In this document: one piece after another, positions 17,304 through 25,010 of the stretch
Layout of the letters: each line of letters opens with the position of its first letter
Numbering within the stretch: position 1 is the stretch's first letter
Source: CBDCVN01 sp965223045
Lineage (GTDB): Bacteria; Deinococcota; Deinococci; Deinococcales; Trueperaceae
NCBI GenBank assembly: GCA_965223045.1
Contig: CBDCVN010000013.1
Span: 3,224,001-3,288,000 of the forward strand
DNA: 64,000 bases
Direction of reading: 5' to 3'
Position numbers and translations under genes: made by a program
The notes under the pieces: model-generated
What the model saw: the letters and a program-made list of their open reading frames with translations, nothing else
What the model was told of the DNA's origin: nothing
The model's database searches: none

Positions 17304-18482
17304 ATGGATAGAACACTTATGCACGAAACATGGGGTGACCATAGCGCCTTAATTGCTCGCAGTAAGAATCAAGGAAACCATTCTGGCAGCGTGGGTAAAG
17401 TGCACTCAGAAAATATTGATGTTGCCACCCCTACAACCCCTCTACGTCTGCAATATGGCGAAGAACTATTACATGTAACTATAGCTTATCAAGCTTATGG
17501 TGAACTTAACAAAGCAGGTGATAATGCTATTCTTATTTGCCATGCGCTTACCGGTTCAGCTCATGCCGCTGGTTTTTATGAACCTAATGGTGTCCCAGGT
17601 TGGTGGGATCCACTTATTGGCCCCGGCAAAGCTATTGACACCAACAAGCATTTTGTTGTTTGTAGCAATGTGCTAGGTGGTTGTTACGGCAGTACTGGTC
17701 CAAGCAGTATTAATCCTAGAACAGGCCAACCCTACCACTTGAGTTTCCCGCGCTATACTATTCGGGATATGGTTACAGTACAACACCATTTAGCTGAAAC
17801 ACTAGGTATATCTTCTTGGAAATCAGCAATTGGTGGAAGTATGGGTGGTATGCAAGCTTTAGAATGGGCGGCTACCTATCCTGAGCAGGTACGCTCTGTC
17901 ATACCTATTGGCATTGGGGCACGTCATTCTGCTTGGGCTATAGGTCTAAATGAAGTAGCTAGACGTGCCATCACTAGTGATCCCATGTGGCAAGAGGGTA
18001 ATTATGCATCAGATAAGCAACCTGAAGCAGGTCTTGGTTTAGCTCGAGCTATTGCTATGCTTTCTTATCGCTCAATGGACTCATTAGAAGCTAAGTTTGG
18101 AAGAGAAAGAGTAAATGACACCCGTAATTTGTTAGGGGTAAGTTTTCAAATAGAATCTTATTTGAAATATCAGGGTGTAAAGCTTGTTAAACGTTTTGAC
18201 GCAAATACCTACCTCTACATTACCCGTGCTATGGATGATTACGACTTAAGTGAGGGTAGAGGCCGTATACGTGAAGTACTGCGTAATATGAAAATTCCTG
18301 CCTTATGCATTGGTATAAGTAGTGACGTGCTTTACTTTGAGTCTGAAATTGAGGAATTAGTCAAGTACATGCAAAACGCTCGCTACTTCACACTAAACAG
18401 TCCTCATGGGCATGATGCTTTTTTAATTGAATTTCCACAATTGGCAGTACAACTCAGAAGATTTTTAGCTGAGGTAAAATAG
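17304..18482 (+). CDS. metX: Homoserine O-acetyltransferase
   Basis: The 392-residue alpha/beta-hydrolase-fold enzyme moves acetyl from acetyl-CoA to homoserine, the first committed step to methionine. Visible are ICHALTGSAHAAG, SNVLGGCYGSTGPSS, the nucleophile Ser179 in IGGSMGGMQALEW, and the C-terminal His in SPHGHDAFLIEF. Length fits MetX. Substrate type (acetyl or succinyl) cannot be proved from sequence, but the MetY partner across the divergent promoter supports acetyl. Its stop abuts the stop of the convergent phosphoesterase gene. The N-terminal 30 residues are poorly conserved, so a later start is possible. Confidence 0.93.
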   Translation: MDRTLMHETWGDHSALIARSKNQGNHSGSVGKVHSENIDVATPTTPLRLQYGEELLHVTIAYQAYGELNKAGDNAILICHALTGSAHAAGFYEPNGVPGWWDPLIGPGKAIDTNKHFVVCSNVLGGCYGSTGPSSINPRTGQPYHLSFPRYTIRDMVTVQHHLAETLGISSWKSAIGGSMGGMQALEWAATYPEQVRSVIPIGIGARHSAWAIGLNEVARRAITSDPMWQEGNYASDKQPEAGLGLARAIAMLSYRSMDSLEAKFGRERVNDTRNLLGVSFQIESYLKYQGVKLVKRFDANTYLYITRAMDDYDLSEGRGRIREVLRNMKIPALCIGISSDVLYFESEIEELVKYMQNARYFTLNSPHGHDAFLIEFPQLAVQLRRFLAEVK

Positions 18483-19256
18483 TTAAGAACCTCCCTTAGG
18501 ATTGTGAATACGTATTTGTGTAGGATCTTGAGGTCCTTGCTCTTGTGAAGCAGGCATCCTACCTAGTTGTATTGCTTCAGCAATAACTTCTGGTAAATCC
18601 CAAGCCAGTATGTCAAAAGCAACTGCTGCATAGTCATATTCAACCTTGTCCATAGTGATTTCAACTTTGCCACCCTCAACTCTAATTAATGCATAATCTG
18701 CTCCTGGTTCGCCATTAAGAGATAAGCCTACAGAGCCTGGGTTAATTATCCACCCTGTCCCCAAACTCTTGACCACAGGCACATGCGTTTTACCCGTAGC
18801 AAGTATGTTGCAGCGATGTTCTCTCAAAACCCCCTGTAATCCCTCAGGATCTAGATCTAGGTCAATCCTTTCACTAGGTGAGTACATAGAACTATGAAAG
18901 TAGCGTAACCTACCTGCTGAAGTTTTTAAACGTGCTTGAACAGGTAAGTAACGTAAAAAACTTAGGTTTTGAGGTTCAAGAACAGTGCTTGTCCACTCAA
19001 GTGTAGCATCCGCTACTCCCTCTCGTTTACGATGATGCCCTGTAAAGCGGTATGCTATACGTTCATCAGCTTCTCCAAGAGTGCACATAACTCGTTCAGA
19101 TCGAATACGTTCAATGACTTCATTTGGTGATGGGCCGTAACCTACCAAATCACCTAAACATAGGACTTGATCAACTTTGTGTTTTTTAAAACATTCAAAA
19201 ACTGCATCAAGCGCTACTATATTGGCATGAACGTCACTAATAATGCCTAAAAGCAC
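18483..19256 (-). CDS. Metallophosphoesterase (YfcE/DUF2437-like)
   Basis: The 257-residue calcineurin-like phosphoesterase has the dimetal motifs GIISDVHANIVAL (Asp, His), CLGDLVGYGP (Gly-Asp), a later TGKTHVPVV and NPGSVGL. GEADERIA stands where the usual GN(H/D) motif is expected. Relatives hydrolyse phosphodiesters such as cyclic nucleotides or model substrates. The start is a GTG at 19256, chosen because LLGIISD starts the first strand. It is convergent with metX with no gap. Confidence 0.87.
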   Translation of the reverse strand: MLLGIISDVHANIVALDAVFECFKKHKVDQVLCLGDLVGYGPSPNEVIERIRSERVMCTLGEADERIAYRFTGHHRKREGVADATLEWTSTVLEPQNLSFLRYLPVQARLKTSAGRLRYFHSSMYSPSERIDLDLDPEGLQGVLREHRCNILATGKTHVPVVKSLGTGWIINPGSVGLSLNGEPGADYALIRVEGGKVEITMDKVEYDYAAVAFDILAWDLPEVIAEAIQLGRMPASQEQGPQDPTQIRIHNPKGGS

Positions 19257-19362
19257 TGTTCTAATTTAGCACTCAAAAAAGTAGTGTATCTATAATTTAT
19301 CATGCAAGAACTAAAGGCAAGGAAAAAAGTTTTATAATTTAACTCCTACTCAGGCAGAGAAT

Positions 19363-20367
19363 TTAGCGCATAGGTGGAGCATATAGAAGGCCACCTTCTT
19401 GTGTATAAAGCTTGTTTAAATCACGGGGAATGTTGAAGGTATCTTGTCCCCAATTCCGTTCATAAATTTCTGCATAGTTACCTACTTGAGCAATAACATT
19501 ATAAAAAGCATCAGGCTCAAGATTAAGTTGTACAAGGTATTCGGGGTCTAAGCCTAGCAAACGGCGCACATTTGCATCGGTGCTTCCTTGACTAACTTGG
19601 GCAACATTGCTCGAGCTAACCCCATGTTCCTCAGCCAAGAAGGTAGCAAAAATTGTCCACTTAACTATATCAAACCAAACATCATCACCTTGACGCACTG
19701 CTGGAGCTAGGGGTTCCTTGGCAATTTTCTCAGGCAAAACTTCATGTTGGTTAGGGTCTGCTAGGGCCTGACGGTAAACTATAAGACTAGTTCTATCAGC
19801 AGACCAAGCGTCACATTGACCTTCTTGATAGGCTGCTATAACCTCATTCATCTCATCAAATGCTAAGGGGGTGTAACTCAAGTTATTAGCTACCATAACA
19901 TCAGCCAAATTAATTTCTGTAGTTGTACCGCTTAGAAAACAAATGCTGCGACCATTTAATCCTGCTAGTGAAGTCACTCCAAGTTGCCGAGACACAATAA
20001 TACCTTGAGCATCATAAAAAATAATTGGAGCAAAATTTATTTCATGTTGACTGTCTCTAGCACTCGTCCATGTAGTATTGCGAATCAGTATATCAACTTC
20101 ACCCCTAGTTAAAGCCTCAAAACGTTCTTGAGCTGATAAAGGTTTATAAGTTACTGCACTAGCATCACCTAAGGTAGCAGCAGCTACAGCACGACAAAAG
20201 TCAACATCAAAACCACTAAAGCCCCCATTAGCATCTTGATTGCTAAATCCGGGTAAGTTGATATTAGTGCCACAAACTAGTTGACCTCGAGCTTTTATTT
20301 GCTCGAGCGTACCTTGAGCATTAACTGCAAAACCCAAAGCCAATATTAAAAAGATAAACTTATACAT
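19363..20367 (-). CDS. Periplasmic amino-acid-binding protein (AapJ/BztA type)
   Basis: The 334-residue solute-binding protein has a signal peptide (MYKFIFLILALGFAVNAQG). TLEQIKARGQLVCGTNINLPGFSNQDANGGFSGFDVDFCRAVAAATLGD, RGEVDILIRNTTWTSARD, CFLSGTTTEINLAD and WSADRTSLIVYRQAL all match the general L-amino acid ABC transporter binding protein. It would capture polar amino acids for import. No permease or ATPase gene is adjacent, so the transporter genes must lie elsewhere. Confidence 0.9.
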   Translation of the reverse strand: MYKFIFLILALGFAVNAQGTLEQIKARGQLVCGTNINLPGFSNQDANGGFSGFDVDFCRAVAAATLGDASAVTYKPLSAQERFEALTRGEVDILIRNTTWTSARDSQHEINFAPIIFYDAQGIIVSRQLGVTSLAGLNGRSICFLSGTTTEINLADVMVANNLSYTPLAFDEMNEVIAAYQEGQCDAWSADRTSLIVYRQALADPNQHEVLPEKIAKEPLAPAVRQGDDVWFDIVKWTIFATFLAEEHGVSSSNVAQVSQGSTDANVRRLLGLDPEYLVQLNLEPDAFYNVIAQVGNYAEIYERNWGQDTFNIPRDLNKLYTQEGGLLYAPPMR

Positions 20368-20785
20368 ATTGAATTATATTTTAAAGGATTTGAGAGCAAA
20401 TTATAAGGTTTTATGATAGTTATTCAAAACTTAACATAAATTACTCATAGGCCTTTAGTTCTCTACGTGTTCATCAAAAGATTCATCAGAAATAACTTTC
20501 CCTAAAAGGACTAATATTCCTGAAAGGACAGTAAGTACTGCAAAAACTAAGCTACTATTAACCATAATATTTATAAATGTACTCACTACTACCACACTCC
20601 TAGCAAATTATTACTATCTAGTAAACTACTCACAATTTAATTCTATGTCACAATATACCATAAAATCAATTTTGATTGACAGCAACTCGCCCAGCAGTTC
20701 TAGCTCTTTCATGCTATGCTAAAAGCTGTGAGTAAATGTACATTCGTGAAACAAAGCCTCATAAAGAAGGTGGAAAATTAGTGAT
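20368..20785. other. Intergenic region holding a small membrane-protein gene
   Basis: The 418 bases between the binding-protein gene and the DUF1999 gene contain one supported small gene on the minus strand (20455-20586). The remainder is A+T-rich upstream sequence for the plus-strand pair at 20786-21463. Confidence 0.5.
20455..20586 (-). CDS. Small single-span membrane protein, 43 residues
   Basis: GTG (20586) to TAA (20455) encodes a 43-residue protein. Residues about 12-33 (SLVFAVLTVLSGILVLLGKV) form a good transmembrane helix, and the C-terminus is short and acidic (ISDESFDEHVEN). GGAGTG lies about 7 bases before the GTG; an internal ATG (codon 8) is an alternative start. It is separated from neighbours and would be skipped by length cut-offs. 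No family is recognised; other holder roles such as a respiratory-complex small subunit are only guesses. Confidence 0.55.
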   Translation of the reverse strand: MSTFINIMVNSSLVFAVLTVLSGILVLLGKVISDESFDEHVEN

Positions 20786-21253
20786 ATGGGCAGCAATCTA
20801 GAACCTGTATTTGCTAGACCTCTTCAGCTTGATGATGTTAAGGAACTCAAACCTATTGACGAAGCTTATGCTCACCACTTTGCTATTGAACCTAACCTTA
20901 CTCAAGGCAGCCTAAATTTTTACATTCGTACAGGACACGCCTTTACCGCTATACGTAAAAGTAAGATAGTTGGTTTTATTCTTGCTCAGACTGTGTGGAA
21001 TGGAACTAGGCCTATATTATTTGCAAACTATATGGCTGTTGCAGAAATAAAAGATTTACTAGCAAGATCAGCTATGCTCGAGGCAGTAACCAAAAGTGCC
21101 TATGATGCTGCTGTCTATAATATTCAAGTGCAAATTCCTACAAAAGATACTATAGCTATACAATCATTAATAGAAAAACAGTATGATGAAAAAGATTTAT
21201 GTATCTACGGACGCATTCTTGGTTCCAAGAGTGCAAAAGTAGGAGGTTTTTAA
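20786..21253 (+). CDS. DUF1999 family GNAT-fold protein
   Basis: This 155-residue protein matches, from memory, DUF1999 proteins of Thermus and Deinococcus, which have a GNAT acyltransferase fold. It shows FARPLQLDDVKELKPIDEAYAHHF, SLNFYIRTGHAFTAIRKSKIVGFILAQTVWNG, and YNIQVQIPTKDTIAIQSLIE. The acetyl-CoA loop (Q/R-x-x-G-x-G/A) is not clear, so it may not acetylate anything. It ends one base before the HMA-like gene starts, so the pair form an operon. It is one of the best lineage hints in the window. Confidence 0.7.
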   Translation: MGSNLEPVFARPLQLDDVKELKPIDEAYAHHFAIEPNLTQGSLNFYIRTGHAFTAIRKSKIVGFILAQTVWNGTRPILFANYMAVAEIKDLLARSAMLEAVTKSAYDAAVYNIQVQIPTKDTIAIQSLIEKQYDEKDLCIYGRILGSKSAKVGGF

Positions 21254-21463
21254 ATGACTCGAGTCCTCTTAGGTGTCAAAGGTATGAACTCACCAGATCG
21301 CGCTGAAAAAGTCAAAGAGGTCCTTCTTACCATAGAAGGGGTACAAAAAGTTGAAGCTGATAAAAGCGAGCAAGCTGCTGTCACTTATGACGAAGCTGCA
21401 GTTACTGTTATGGATTTAGTTGGCAAACTACGGCGGCTTGGCATTCGTGCAGGCATGGAGTAA
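21254..21463 (+). CDS. HMA-like (ferredoxin-fold) protein lacking CxxC
   Basis: The 69-residue protein has the beta-alpha-beta-beta-alpha-beta pattern of heavy-metal-associated domains (VLLGVKGMNSPDRAEKVKEV, LLTIEGVQKVEADKSEQAAV, MDLVGKLRRLGIRAGME). The metal loop reads GMNSPDR, with no cysteines where GMTCxxC is expected, so copper binding by that route is unlikely. It starts immediately after the DUF1999 gene and is probably co-translated with it. It converges on nuoD with one base between stops. Confidence 0.75.
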   Translation: MTRVLLGVKGMNSPDRAEKVKEVLLTIEGVQKVEADKSEQAAVTYDEAAVTVMDLVGKLRRLGIRAGME

Positions 21464-21464
21464 A

Positions 21465-22610
21465 TCACCTATCTACCTCCCCTAGGACAATGTCAATAGA
21501 ACCTAAGATAGCAATAACATCACTAAACTTCTGCCCTACAAAAAGATCAGGGATCATTTGCAAGTGCGTAAAACTGGGGCTACGATGTTTAGAGCGGTAA
21601 GGTCTTTTACTACCGTCGCTGACCAAGTAAACTCCAAGCTGCCCGCGACTAGCCTCTACAGCACGGTAGTGTTGCTGACCAGCAGGAATCTTTATACGCC
21701 CCTTACCTTTAATTGGCCCAGTACGCAACGCCTTATAAGCACACTGACGAATTAAGTTAAGGCTTTGGGTAAACTCTTCAAAACGTACTTTTGAACGAGA
21801 GTAAGCATCACCATCTTCTGCAGTTATAATTTCAAAAGTTAGTTCAGGGTAGGCATCATAAGGTTGGTCTTTACGAAGATCAAGGTCAATTCCACAGGCA
21901 CGTAAATTAGGCCCACTTATACCATAGTTTATAGCTGCTTCTTTAGAAACTTTGCCTATTCCTTTGGTGCGTGCTTGGAAAATAGGAGCTTCTATAGTTA
22001 AAGCAGCATATTCAGGCAAAACATTTTCAAAGTAGGCACAAAACTCTACCAAGTCTTGCCAAAAATCTGGGTGCACATCACGCTTTATACCACCAAAAGT
22101 AAAGTAGTTTGGTAGCATCCTAGCCCCACAAGTACGCTCAACTATATCAAGTGCCATTTCACGGTCGCGAAAAGCATATAAAAAAGGAGTAATAGCACCT
22201 AAGTCAAGCATGTAAGTGCCTATCCATACTAAGTGGCTAATTATACGATTAAGTTCAAAAAAAGCAGTTCGAATATACCTAGCACGTTCAGGAACCTCTA
22301 TATTGGTGAGTTCCTCTACAGCTAAACAGTAAGGAAGCTCATTTTGCAAACCTGAAACATAATCCATACGGTCAAGATAAGGAATAACTTGCTCATAAGA
22401 ACGCGATTCCTCAATTTTTTCGTGATTACGATGTAAAAACCCTATATGAGGTATCGCATCAGTTACCCTTTCACCATCTATACTTAGAGTAATTTGCAAA
22501 ACACCATGCGTAGCAGGATGCTGTGGACCAAGGTTGAGCACCATCTCATCAGTTTTGCCTATAGAAGGCATAAGCTTAGTAGGTCCTGTCATATTGATGT
22601 TACTAGCCAT
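21465..22610 (-). CDS. nuoD: NADH-quinone oxidoreductase subunit D
   Basis: The 381-residue 49-kDa-type subunit of respiratory complex I lies at the quinone-binding site in the peripheral arm. Motifs include LNLGPQHPATHGVLQ, IGFLHRNHEKI, YLDRMDYVSGLQNE, GARMLPNYFTFGG, and the C-terminal DIVLGEVDR. Length is slightly short but complete at both ends. It overlaps the end of nuoC by 8 bases. The rest of the nuo operon (A, B, E-N) is not found on either side: upstream lies an unrelated two-gene unit and downstream a convergent gene. Confidence 0.95.
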   Translation of the reverse strand: MASNINMTGPTKLMPSIGKTDEMVLNLGPQHPATHGVLQITLSIDGERVTDAIPHIGFLHRNHEKIEESRSYEQVIPYLDRMDYVSGLQNELPYCLAVEELTNIEVPERARYIRTAFFELNRIISHLVWIGTYMLDLGAITPFLYAFRDREMALDIVERTCGARMLPNYFTFGGIKRDVHPDFWQDLVEFCAYFENVLPEYAALTIEAPIFQARTKGIGKVSKEAAINYGISGPNLRACGIDLDLRKDQPYDAYPELTFEIITAEDGDAYSRSKVRFEEFTQSLNLIRQCAYKALRTGPIKGKGRIKIPAGQQHYRAVEASRGQLGVYLVSDGSKRPYRSKHRSPSFTHLQMIPDLFVGQKFSDVIAILGSIDIVLGEVDR

Positions 22611-23160
22611 CTTGATCTTTAGTAACCTTTGATGATTTTTGTGGTTCTTCTACCTGAGTAGCTAATTCTGGTTCATGTTCGTCAGACTCTTCTAAATCAG
22701 GCCAAGGCTTAGCTTGCCAACCTTCTATAAGGTAACCACCTGTATCATAGCAACGTTTTAGAGGGTGAATACTCCAATGATCTTCTGTAAGAATACGTCT
22801 TAGATCAGGATGATCTGTGTAGTGAATTCCTAGAAGATCATAGGACTCACGTTCATACCATTCAATACCTCTCCACAAATCAGTTACAGAAGGAATGAAA
22901 GGATTATCATAAGTAACATCACAGCAAATAGTAATTTCAGCTTGGTCACTTAAACGACGCAAGTGTAATACACTACGTAGACCATACTCCATATCAACAC
23001 CGCTCAGACATTGAGGGAAATCAAAGCCTACTTCAAAAACGCGTTCACAAAACACTCTATAGGCACTAGTGTCTTCAAAGTAAAAGACCTGTTCTCCACC
23101 AACCTCTTCAGGGTTTGGTTGCTTGAGAGAGGGTAAGTTATCTAAAAGAGAAGATTCCAT
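22603..23160 (-). CDS. nuoC: NADH-quinone oxidoreductase subunit C
   Basis: The 185-residue 30-kDa-type subunit of complex I has the diagnostic VTDLWRGIEWYERESYDLLGIHYTDHPDLRRILTEDHW followed by HPLKRCY. It precedes nuoD with an 8-base overlap, so the two are coupled. No nuoB precedes it; the next gene upstream is a non-respiratory protein about 50 bases away. Subunits C and D are fused in some bacteria but separate here. Confidence 0.94.
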   Translation of the reverse strand: MESSLLDNLPSLKQPNPEEVGGEQVFYFEDTSAYRVFCERVFEVGFDFPQCLSGVDMEYGLRSVLHLRRLSDQAEITICCDVTYDNPFIPSVTDLWRGIEWYERESYDLLGIHYTDHPDLRRILTEDHWSIHPLKRCYDTGGYLIEGWQAKPWPDLEESDEHEPELATQVEEPQKSSKVTKDQDG

Positions 23161-23212
23161 AAGAAATTAGTAGGAGAAATTAAAAGATCTAAGTGTTCCT
23201 AATAAAGCTTTC

Positions 23213-24043
23213 CTAAAACAGTGGTAGTTGGTTATCAATTGGTGGATAAAAAACACCAATTATAACGAAGGGGTTTTTTGCTGTAAAGTGGTGTTGACGC
23301 GTTGTTCCTAAAAACAAATACAAGTCTTTTTTAGAAAATTCTTCCATATATTTTTTTTCAACAAGTTTTACAGCTTCACTCTCATCGCCATTTGATTGTT
23401 TGAGACAATTCCAATACAAAGCACCAATCTCCCAATCTTCAATCATCAAAGTACTTTCTTTACCCTTACCATCAACAAACTTATAAGAAAACTTATAAGG
23501 TAATTTATCTACAATCAGAAATTGTTTTTTTAACTCTTCTTCAGATTCAAAAAGGGAAAGTTGTTTAGCCTTTGCTTTAAGTATTTTTAAACTATCCTGA
23601 CTCCATTCTCGCTCTACCTCTTTTACCACAAATTTTAATATTTTTGTTGGTTTAAATATAGCAATTGACAGCTTATTTTCTTTAGCACTCCTTATAAGAA
23701 CATCCAAATCTTTATAAGTATCATTCTTCTCAAAAATAATTCGCTTCCGTTCAGCCCATCCTTTTTGAGTACCTATAGGCTCACCAATTAATGTGACTTC
23801 GGAAATGTCTGCGACTTTATAGCTCTCAGGTCTAGGATCACTTTCATTTTTTGTCAGAGGTAATTCCATCCACTGAAACTTCTTGTATCTATCTTGATAA
23901 TTTAGTTTTCTAAAAGGTAATGGATAAATTCGAACCCAACTTCCATCATCCAAAATTCCAGCTGTGCATACCAATTCATCATATTTTTTTGAAAGAGTTG
24001 GATAGGTTTTTACAGTAATAAACACTTTTCGCATCTTGCTCAT
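23213..24043 (-). CDS. Conserved protein paired with the DUF488 gene
   Basis: I do not recognise a named family for this 276-residue protein. The N-terminus (VFITVKTYPTLSKKYDELVCTAGILDDGSWVRIYPLPFRKL) is the type found beside DUF488 genes in other bacteria, as I recall. RKIIFEK-like basic stretches, DWEIGALYWN, and a C-terminal FLGTTRQHHFTAKNPFVIIGVFYPP are further landmarks; TRQHHF could be a functional site. Its ATG overlaps the stop of the upstream DUF488 gene (ATGA), so the two are coupled. Possible nucleic-acid or nucleotide processing is inference. Confidence 0.6.
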   Translation of the reverse strand: MSKMRKVFITVKTYPTLSKKYDELVCTAGILDDGSWVRIYPLPFRKLNYQDRYKKFQWMELPLTKNESDPRPESYKVADISEVTLIGEPIGTQKGWAERKRIIFEKNDTYKDLDVLIRSAKENKLSIAIFKPTKILKFVVKEVEREWSQDSLKILKAKAKQLSLFESEEELKKQFLIVDKLPYKFSYKFVDGKGKESTLMIEDWEIGALYWNCLKQSNGDESEAVKLVEKKYMEEFSKKDLYLFLGTTRQHHFTAKNPFVIIGVFYPPIDNQLPLF

Positions 24044-24936
24044 AAGTGTGAAATCCTTATACTATTTTTACTTTCCAAATAATCACTTATACAATGTCGA
24101 TGACAAAAATTATGTTGCTTTTCAAAACAGGTCAGCGCTATTCTTTTGTGCTCCCCCAGCAAAGTCATTACTATTTGTAAGACATCTTCTTTCTGTACAA
24201 GAGTTTTACGGTACATTTCAAACAACTTGAAATAGTCAGCCTCTGTATTTAGTGTCTTACGGTCCTCGGATTTGATACCTAAATCTGGAATGTGTAAATA
24301 ATTAATGCCCAGTTTTGGCAAAAGGTAGCTCAAAGCTTTTTTGGAAAAACCAAACTTCCGACTTAATGGATTTCTACGCACATCACACAACAAACGCACA
24401 TCATTAAGGATCAATTGATTAGCATATGTCTCAAAGGAAAGTCCCTCATAGCCTATAGTAAAAACTAACTTGGCACTACTTTGTAGTTTTCGCTTTTCTT
24501 CTATAATTTTTTTGTATGCCAACTCATCAAGGAGACTCTCAGCTACTTTACTTTTTATAGCGTAATAAGGATATTTTTTATAGGTATAAACTATTAGTTC
24601 TTGCCCATTCAATTCCTTAAATTTATCAAAAAACCGACGAATTATAGATAGCTTTTCATCTTTGAAATAAACAATTGGTTTACTAACCAACTCAACACAT
24701 TTCTTACTAATTCTCAACCAACCTGATTTTTCTAATAATTCAATATCTGATTGAGCTTGAAAGGAATAACAACCATAATAATAAGGTACAAAGTCATAGT
24801 AGGAAAATTCAGCTTCCTGCTGCAATAAAAATATCAGCTTCTGAAAATCCATTTTTGACAAACGACCACCAGATACTTCTAGCAAAGATAGTAAAAATCG
24901 CTGTCTATAAAACTTTGGGGTTTCTGGTTCTATCAC
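24040..24936 (-). CDS. Panacea-like plus DUF488 domain protein
   Basis: The 298-residue protein has two parts. Residues about 1-85 (RFLLSLLEVSGGRLSKMDFQKLIFLLQ, FVPYYYGCYSFQAQSDIELLEKSGWL) look like a Panacea/DUF4065-type helical domain. Residues about 160-290 are DUF488: FTIGYEGLSFETYANQLILN, LLCDVRRNPLSRKFGFSK, YLHIPDLGI and a Cys/His cluster CFEKQHNFCHRHCISDYL. DUF488 is a small alpha/beta domain of unsettled activity. It is the first gene of a two-gene unit with the protein at 23213-24043. The pairing suggests a surveillance or toxin-like role, unproven. Confidence 0.65.
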   Translation of the reverse strand: MIEPETPKFYRQRFLLSLLEVSGGRLSKMDFQKLIFLLQQEAEFSYYDFVPYYYGCYSFQAQSDIELLEKSGWLRISKKCVELVSKPIVYFKDEKLSIIRRFFDKFKELNGQELIVYTYKKYPYYAIKSKVAESLLDELAYKKIIEEKRKLQSSAKLVFTIGYEGLSFETYANQLILNDVRLLCDVRRNPLSRKFGFSKKALSYLLPKLGINYLHIPDLGIKSEDRKTLNTEADYFKLFEMYRKTLVQKEDVLQIVMTLLGEHKRIALTCFEKQHNFCHRHCISDYLESKNSIRISHL

Positions 24937-25010
24937 AGTATCACCACAATAATTTTTATGCTATCATCCTGATTGAAGTAAACAAATATTAAGTTACACT
25001 ACCAAGTTCT

